Source of the DNA: Hypsibius dujardini
Taxonomy: Eukaryota > Tardigrada > Eutardigrada > Parachela > Hypsibiidae
DNA length: 42,720 bases
Direction of reading: 5' to 3'
Assembly: GCA_001579985.1 (NCBI GenBank)
Contig: LRSR01012768.1
Coordinates: 1-42,720 of the forward strand
Numbering within the stretch: position 1 is the stretch's first letter; each line of letters starts with the position of its first letter. The notes under the pieces are model-generated. The model worked only from the letters and a program-made list of their open reading frames with translations, was not told the origin of the DNA and made no database searches. Positions 36,056-42,720 of the stretch are shown piece by piece. The translations under genes and the position numbers were made by a program.

Positions 36056-36450
36056 GCACATCTACCTCCACTGTCGTCGTCCTCGTCGGCGAATAAGTGA
36101 GGAGAAATAGTCCATTCTTTCCTTCCTTCTCGCATTCAGCATCTTTTTCTGGCAACTTGGGAATTGTTGTTTTCTCCTTTTTTTAATCCCTTTGTTCCAT
36201 CCCTCTTCATTAGCTCTCTTTCTCGCTGTAATGTCCACGTTTTTGTTGGTTTTTTTCGTTTCATAGTCATGATACGCTAATAACTAAGAATGGTGTTCAT
36301 CTACTGCTATTGATGGTCTTCACACTTGTTCACTGTGTAATTAGTTAGTGTGCGCCCATTTCAAATGGGAAGTTAGTACATATTTAGGGTAAAATGAACA
36401 TTTACTTCTCGGCTTGACACTTGCAAATCTCTCTTTCATTGTTTCAGTCT

Positions 36451-36456
36451 ATTAAA
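36451..36456 (+). terminator. Candidate polyadenylation signal ATTAAA
   Basis: ATTAAA about 395 bp after the SAFB-like stop codon, followed by a T-rich and then a GT-containing stretch. Confidence 0.35.
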
Positions 36457-36766
36457 CTTTTTGGAAGTTGTAAACATACGATGACAAATACGAAACTCTT
36501 CTCTGCACAAGAGAGTTCCCTGGTTTTCGTTGCATAACATGATGGTTAGAGATGATTTTATGTGACGAGAGAGAGATATGTTAGACAGATCACTGCGCTG
36601 AAGACCTTGTATGCAATGGAAAAATCGCAACAGATGTAATAACACCAGCGAAAAATGAATGTCTTCCTGAGAAGCACTTCTGCCCAATCTTTGGGCTTCT
36701 CATTTCTAGGAATTTTTTGTCCCATTTTCCGGCATCGTGTATTTTCGTTTAGTCTGTTGCCGCCCG

Positions 36767-37284
36767 GGGGCTCGTTTAGCGCCCTTACAAGTCGGAACCA
36801 GGACCATTCATGGTACGGCCAGGGGGTGGGCTAGGGGTCTAAATACAGTTATTCAAAATTAAACCCGAAATTTGGCCTACTGTTCCTGATCATTTTGAAA
36901 CTCGTAGGGGTGTGGGGATCTCATTCCCAAGGACCCAAGAAATTTCAAAAAGTTTTCAAAAATGTCCGCTTTTCCATAAAAAAATGTAGGCTATTCTTGA
37001 AAGTTTACTTACCTCCACTTGCAGTTAGTAATCGGAGCTTATATTGAATTCGAACAAACCTCAAATTTGATCGAAAAACGGAAGTTTTTTAAATGTTTTG
37101 AATTCCCAGGGGCCTCTAAAATCAGATTCCCACACACCCATAAGTTTTAAAATTATAATTATTAAAAGGCCGATTTTTGGGTTCCATTCCAAAAAAATGC
37201 ATGTTGCCCCTTTGCCTACCCCCTGGCTCTGCTATGAGGGCTCCTGGTTCCGACTTAAAATGACCCTATAAAACGAGTCTCTGG
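36767..37284. mobile_element. Large foldback (MITE-like) element, copy 1, full length
   Basis: The first 75-80 bp (CTCGTTTAGCGCCC, then ACAAGTCGGAACCAGG, then GCCAGGGGGTGGGC) and the last 75-80 bp read on the other strand (CTCGTTTTATAGGG, then AAGTCGGAACCAGGAG, then GCCAGGGGGTAGGC) are clearly inverted copies. The inverted similarity continues inward, so the whole 0.5-kb element is an imperfect palindrome. No ORF. A second, truncated copy lies at 38948-39385. Confidence 0.8.
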
Positions 37285-38372
37285 TTGCCACTACGCATGT
37301 CTGTTTAATTCGGTAGGGAACACAAATGGCATTATTTGGTGTATATTTTTCATCCCTCCTCCGCTGATGCGTTACGCGATAGTCGTAGGACAAAAACCAA
37401 GAAAACGCCCAAACGACAAACCAAATGGATTACCACGTAGTTATTCATCCACTTTGACTGGCCAAACCGATTCTTTATTTTAACCCGCAATGCCGCGTCC
37501 TGGATGACGTACGCAAGTCTCCAGAGTGACCCTTCGTTTTTGTAACAGACGTCTTATATGGTACCTTTAGATTTCCATTCAACCCTACCCCCTCTAAATT
37601 CCAATCATGACCACTTACGTAGCAGATCGATCTGATGACATTCCCACAACTGTTGACCTATTTATTTTGTATAGCCAATAGAGATGAAAATAAACCCTCA
37701 TAGCTAAAATAAAAAATAGAGTAAAATTAGACTGCAACAAAATATGTGTATATAGTCGAGAGAGGTGAGAACAAACTCAAACCTAAAATTAACAAATAAA
37801 GGAAAACTAAAATTCAAAAACGTTGGGGAAATTAGCAAGTTTAATTATATAATTTTATCTCAATTGTCAGCACGTAAACATTGAAATAATAAAACTGATT
37901 TTATTTTAGGTTACATAGACTATTCATAATTTATAATTTATTTAATAATTTGACTCTATATTAAACCAGCCACACCCAAGCGGTTCTATAGTAGACAACA
38001 TGACCAGTTTTATTTCTACATCGTAGGTGTTTTGAACTAAACTGAAAGCTCAATATGAAAAAAGATTTTGTTTCCGTTTGTTGGAATACCAAATGTCGAG
38101 GTACCAAATGTCATGGTACCGTGAAAAGCGCTGTCTCACTAATAAACTGTTAGGCTTACACTCGGATACAATACGGATAAAAACTGATTGGGCCGCTAAA
38201 ATCAAGGGCCTCCCGCAGAAACTACACAGAACCTTCGACAAAACGATTAGTAGGTCTAGATGTAATGCTAAATACCATTTCTTTCTAAAGATCCAAACGA
38301 TAAACAAATCCATAAAATTATACATGACTAGATCATGGCGGAATTCTGTGCAGTCGAATCATATGCCAATGC

Positions 38373-41300
38373 CTATTGATGAAAATTGGCGTAAATGTTG
38401 GCCAGACTGATTCCCTCGCCTCCAATGAAGTCCGCCTCGACGATGAGCCACCAGCGATCGGCTCCTAGCTGTCGCTGTACTATGAAGTAACTGTTAAAAT
38501 ACATAACATCCGTCAAAACCCATCCAAAATACTTGTAATTAACCAGGAATTCTCTAGATGTTGCATCTCGTTCAACTAACCGGGTACCAACAGCTATGCC
38601 TAGGATGAGGATCAAGCAAAAGGTCACGGAAACGGAAAAGGTGACTGTGGCTCCCGACTCAGTCAGGCATAGCTGGCCATAAAGCCCACACTTTGGCCGG
38701 TCAAGGATGGCCGAAAATTTGACCCAATAATTTCCGGAAGATAGTTTCAATGCTGACGCTTCGACATCGTAAAAGTAGAGTCTCTGGAACACCAATCACA
38801 TTTTTGCTGAATTTTTACTAGCGAAAAAAGTACCAGTTGCAATATTGACTATTGACTATTGAAGTGTAATTTCATGAAAATGCATGTTTTTCGCACGACT
38901 AAAAGCGGCAATCAAATTGAGCACTTTGAAATGTCATGGCTCCCACAGGGATTCGTTTAGGGTCCTTACAAGTCAGAACCAAGACCCTTCATACATGTAG
39001 TAGAGCCAGAGGGTGGGCAATGGGGCAAAATGAATTCTTTTGAAAGTTCAACTTAAAATTTGGCTTCGTGTCCCTGATTATTTTGATACTTCTGGGAGTG
39101 TAGGGGTGTGGTTTGTTGGGGGCCTGGATTTCAAAACATTTTTTAAATTTGCAGTTTTTCGATCAAATTTGAGATTTTTTGGGGTCCAATTTAAGCTCCT
39201 TATTTATGAATGCAAGCGGGTGGTTTAAAACATTCAAGAATAATCCAAAGTCGATGGAAAAACAGAGACTTCGGAAAATGTTTTAAAATTCCAGGGGACC
39301 AATGCAAATCAGGTCTCCATACACACTCCCGCAAGTTTCAAAATGATCAAGGATCATAGCCCATATTTTTGGTTTTAAAACTATTTTTGAAAAACAATTT
39401 TCATTACCTCATTCAGAAGAATACGTTTTTGTTACACAAATTTTAATTTGAAATTGATTTTTCATCTGTTTGAGAAATTTGCCACGAAAAACGGCGCCAC
39501 AAGGGTCACTCCAGTTCACCAGTTTCCAATAGTTCAATGAATGGCATGGACATGACAAAAAAAATTAGATTCATTTTTTTACTAGGCCTAGCTTTGGCAA
39601 AAAGTCTCTGCGCAAAAATAATTCGAAAATTTGAATATTAATGCAGTAGCCTAAATTAGCTTAAATTTAGTATTATTGCAATAGAGCTTACAACAAGCAT
39701 AATCAAGGCTTCCAAGAGAAATCCCAAGCTTCGCCAACTAAACTGAGTGCCAGAGTTTCTTGTCTTGTTTCAAATTTTGATGGAAATATCGAGCAAAATA
39801 AAATGCATTTCAGAATAACAGCTAATCTTGCCTAATACCAATAAAATATGCATCCGATAATCGCGAAATTAATTACAGAGGCGTTTGGAAATGGTAGTAA
39901 TTCACTTCGACCTGATCATCTTTCCGACGCGTCACTATATATGGACACACTTACATGCAGGGTCTCTTCTTCAATGTCATACTGCAGAACATTAATTCGG
40001 GAGACCTGGGAGCCCCTGGCGGTCATCGTCACGTCTCGTTCCGGAAGCTGAAATGTTCTGTTGAGCATTCGTTGAGCGAGGAAACGGCCGCTTAAGGCCT
40101 TGGGATGAGATCGGGTCTCGTTGATGACCTTCAAAACAGCGAAGATCATTCTCAATTTAACTAATGCCTTCGACACTCAGACTTCGTTGACAGATTATTA
40201 GAGAACCCTTCATTTAGAGCCTACATACCAGAGCTGCGACTTGAATTGCTTCGTAGCACGATATTTCAAACTCGTTATTCTATGCCGAAACAAATTCATT
40301 ACCAGAGTAACACCAATTTGGGTTGTACACATGTACCGTACGCTCTACACAGGCTCCAATAAGAATGTATTAAACTGACCTGAAAACTCGGCACGGGCAG
40401 ATTCTTCCCGAAGAGCGCCTCCCGTTCCATCCACACCTTAGTGCTTACGTTCCGGACGATGTCCCAAGGCATTAACGGCGAGCGTATGATCAACAGATTC
40501 GATATGACACTGCGCACCACCTGAAATAGGAGGGTTCAAATTCACATTATGAGTATAGAGAGATCATCAAAGATCATGCCAATACAAGTAGGTACATGTG
40601 TAACCGTTTTTTTGGGAACAGTCTCCAAAAGAACAGGTTTTTGGAGGCCGAAATGTTGAGTGTGGCAAGCGATATGAGGCAAAAGTATGTGCCCGAAACA
40701 TCAAACCGGTCTAGTTTATGGTTGAGTGACGAACACGGAGAGGGATAGAGGAGCACGCGAACACAACGGATGGCGGAGTGAACCGGCCTGAATACCCACG
40801 GACGATCAGACAGAATTTGTGACCGATACTGTCCAAACGAGGGAGCTGTTGGGATAAAGGGCGGATGGATGAGAAGTCGATCAAAGGTAAAACGATCGGA
40901 CGGACAGAAGAACCAACCAAAGGACGAAAAAAGATCGAACGGACGAACAGACGAACAGAAGAGCGGAAGATCCCACGGACGGACGGACGGACGAATGGAC
41001 GGAGGAAGGACGAATAAGCGTATGGCTTAGCTGACGCACGAACCGCAAATTACCGACCCACGGATGGAAGCACGGAAGCTCCACAAATGAGTAAGCGATT
41101 GAAAGAGAAGTTGAGAAACGTAGAGCGACACACGGGTTGACGGAAGGTCACAGGGACTTTGTGACCAATACCGGTCGGAACGATGGACGCACCATGAACG
41201 GATACACATTATTGCCAGATGCCACTTCCTATACTCGTAATTTCAGTCTCCAGAAAACGTGGTTTTTTAAGGCGACCAGTCTCCAAAAACCAATTTTTTT

Positions 41301-42720
41301 AGATTAGTCTAAAATAAAAACGGTTCACCCAAAACACGGTTTCATAACGTGCTTATTGCTCAGCAAAGGCACTTCCGTGTGCATTGCAATCATATTACCA
41401 TACCTGATCTAGGCTGTCGTTCCGATACCATGTCATTGGGGCATCGTTGGGCACTTCCACGTTGTACAAATGTATGAAAACCTAGAAATCATTTTCGGTA
41501 TATGGGCATATATAATCCGGGATAACTGTAAATTGAACGCATGAAAATCTTCGGCAAGTTTCTTTGAATTATGTAACTCACATAATCTCCATTGGTCATC
41601 CCAAGAGCATGTGCATCCGCCTGTTAGATTTATTTCATATTAGAAAGAGAAGATGATATCACAGTAGCAAAAAAGGGAACCGATCTGTAAAGGGATTCGG
41701 ACATACCAGCATTTGTCGTTGTTGTCCGCCTAGCGTGCAACTCAACACGACTGCAAACGATGAGAAATATAAAATACCGCTCATGAAATGGTTGAAGGTT
41801 TAAGTTATGGGTACCACTATTTGTCCCCCCCCCTTCCTCTTTCCAAATAAAATAAAATTTAAAAATAAAGCTAGCTTATGGTATTTCTGCTACGCAATTT
41901 ATGTTTATTTTCGCTGAGCTGAATGTCTCGAGTTACTAAACAAATTCAGCTGAAGGTCTCAATTTATTTAGGAAGATGTTATAACTACCTTTAACTGATG
42001 TTATCTTTTCGGTGTCACTCACTAAAAATGCATAACTACATTTTACATATATCCATTTTAGTTGTCAAAATTTAGAATGAATTACATCCCTGAGAAAATC
42101 CGAAATATATTATGATGAGTTTTTAAATACATTTGTATCTCTAGACAAAATATACCGTACCGTCGCGATCACAAGGGACAGTAGAATGCCCTAGGACGTG
42201 CAGTCCGCCCGCCTTGCGCCGTATATTTAGACCGGTGTGTGCGTGTGGGTGTATGTGCTACACTGAGGCGGCGCTGAGCTGTTCCTTGTGATCGCGACGA
42301 TACGGTAAGTGAAACACAAAAATATATTCCACTGAATTTATGAAATTCAGTTGTATCGATCTATGAAACCACGAAATTTAAACGAAGCAAGTACTGAATG
42401 CATTCAAAATTTTAAAAAAGAAACAGTTTTGGTGATTCGCATACTTATTTTCGCTTACAACAAATTAAAGTATTTTTATTCACACGTATTAATTACAATT
42501 AAATCCATGATAAATTAAAACAAGTTGAAAAGTGAGTTTAACTAGAAAGGGGTGCGAAAGGGGATGGCAGTAGTGAAAGGGGGGTGACCACAGCGGTTTC
42601 CATTAGTTTTATGGAATAACTGCATATTTTTGTATGTTTTTGTACTTCGGGAAAAATTGCTGGCCATTGTAAGGCCTCTCCTAAAGTCCTCCAGGGAAGA
42701 GTCCACTGTGATCTCTTTGG
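38373..42720 (-). CDS. Natriuretic-peptide / guanylyl-cyclase-type receptor, 5' partial, short tail
   Basis: Exons from the right edge: 42720-42646 (continues outside), 41750-41707, 41620-41582, 41481-41404, 40520-40380, 40279-40229, 40128-39955, 38783-38581, 38490-38373, all in phase (about 307 codons visible). The extracellular part is the second half of an ANF-receptor (periplasmic-binding-like) ligand domain: SRIVLSCTLGG, ALGMTNGDYVFIHL, SCYEAIQVAALVINET, then NRTFQLPERDVTMTARG. Next come the juxtamembrane cysteines (RPKCGLYGQLC) and one hydrophobic helix (VTFSVSVTFCLILILGIAVG). After it, QRQLGADRWWLIVEADFIG resembles the short linker that precedes the kinase-homology domain in receptor guanylyl cyclases, but a stop follows 38 residues after the membrane. 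So in this window it looks like a clearance-type receptor (NPR-C-like tail length) or a truncated cyclase. A noncanonical donor before the stop cannot be excluded. Confidence 0.8.
38948..39385. mobile_element. Large foldback element, copy 2, truncated
   Basis: Begins ATTCGTTTAGGGTCC followed by ACAAGTCAGAACCAAGACCC and a GAGCCAGAGGGTGGGC block, matching the left end of copy 1. It then continues through both inner arms. The right terminal inverted repeat is missing. It lies in the receptor intron between the exons at 39955 and 38783. Confidence 0.75.
40895..41010. repeat. GGAC/ACGA tract, receptor intron
   Basis: Degenerate GGACGGAC, GACGAACA and GGACGAAT units inside the intron between the exons at 41404 and 40520. 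The unit differs from the CAGA tracts elsewhere. Confidence 0.8.
42155..42305. mobile_element. Tc1/mariner-like MITE in a receptor intron
   Basis: Terminal inverted repeats of 22 bp (left begins CCGTACCGTCGCGATCACAA, right is the complement with one change) enclose a GC-rich core of about 107 bp without an ORF. Each end is flanked by TA, the target duplication expected for Tc1/mariner elements. The element is much more GC-rich than the intron around it. Confidence 0.75.

Larger units (their letters stand above)
36056..38372. other. Convergent intergenic region, no gene seen
   Basis: Lies between the stop codons of the SAFB-like gene (+) and the receptor (-). It contains the SAFB-like 3' UTR, a large foldback element (36767-37284) and AT-rich sequence. 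I searched the - strand for the kinase-homology and cyclase exons expected downstream of a receptor guanylyl cyclase and found none. Confidence 0.5.

Noticed and set aside
38050-38325. 91-codon - strand frame as a further receptor exon
   Set aside because: Its hydrophobic, AT-driven composition does not match kinase-homology or cyclase sequence.
1-42720. CRISPR array, bacterial operon or phage features
   Set aside because: The window is intron-rich animal DNA. The tandem repeats are microsatellites without spacer structure.

Overview
This is a stretch of animal nuclear genome. It carries intron-rich protein-coding genes with GT-AG splice sites, AT-rich introns, no operons, many short foldback (MITE-like) elements and abundant CAGA/TCTG tetranucleotide tracts. 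The hexokinase reads closest to the arthropod/ecdysozoan type, and the aminopeptidase belongs to the W07G4.4-like branch. My best guess is therefore an ecdysozoan (a tardigrade would fit), but the species cannot be fixed from the sequence alone.

Layout, left to right. (1) Hexokinase, + strand, 293-4382, nine coding exons, complete. (2) A repeat-rich gap, 4383-6794, holding a decayed piggyBac transposase (- strand) and two inverted, tail-to-tail copies of an unknown ORF family. (3) A cytosolic leucine aminopeptidase of the W07G4.4/M17 type, - strand, 10716-6795, twelve exons, complete. (4) About 3.1 kb without a recognisable gene. (5) A two-exon gene of unknown family, - strand, 16271-13860. 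(6) About 2.7 kb without a convincing gene. (7) A proline/serine-rich RING-H2 E3 ubiquitin ligase, - strand, about 23746-19016, with an unresolved 5' end. (8) A cytosolic sulfotransferase, + strand, 24880-27402, six exons, head-to-head with the ligase. (9) A SAFB-like nuclear RNA-binding protein, + strand, 28246-36055, twelve exons. (10) A single-pass receptor of the natriuretic-peptide/receptor guanylyl cyclase type, - strand, entering from beyond the right edge and ending at 38373 with only a short cytoplasmic tail.

All splice models were built by hand. Reading phase is continuous across every junction of hexokinase, aminopeptidase, sulfotransferase, SAFB-like protein and the visible receptor exons, and this is the main support for them. 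The genes do not form one pathway. They cover glucose phosphorylation, peptide turnover, ubiquitination, sulfate conjugation, nuclear RNA biology and cell-surface peptide sensing. The points most worth a second look are the receptor that stops just after its membrane segment, the tail-to-tail ORF pair next to the piggyBac relic, the degenerate RRM in the SAFB-like protein, and several families of small foldback elements.
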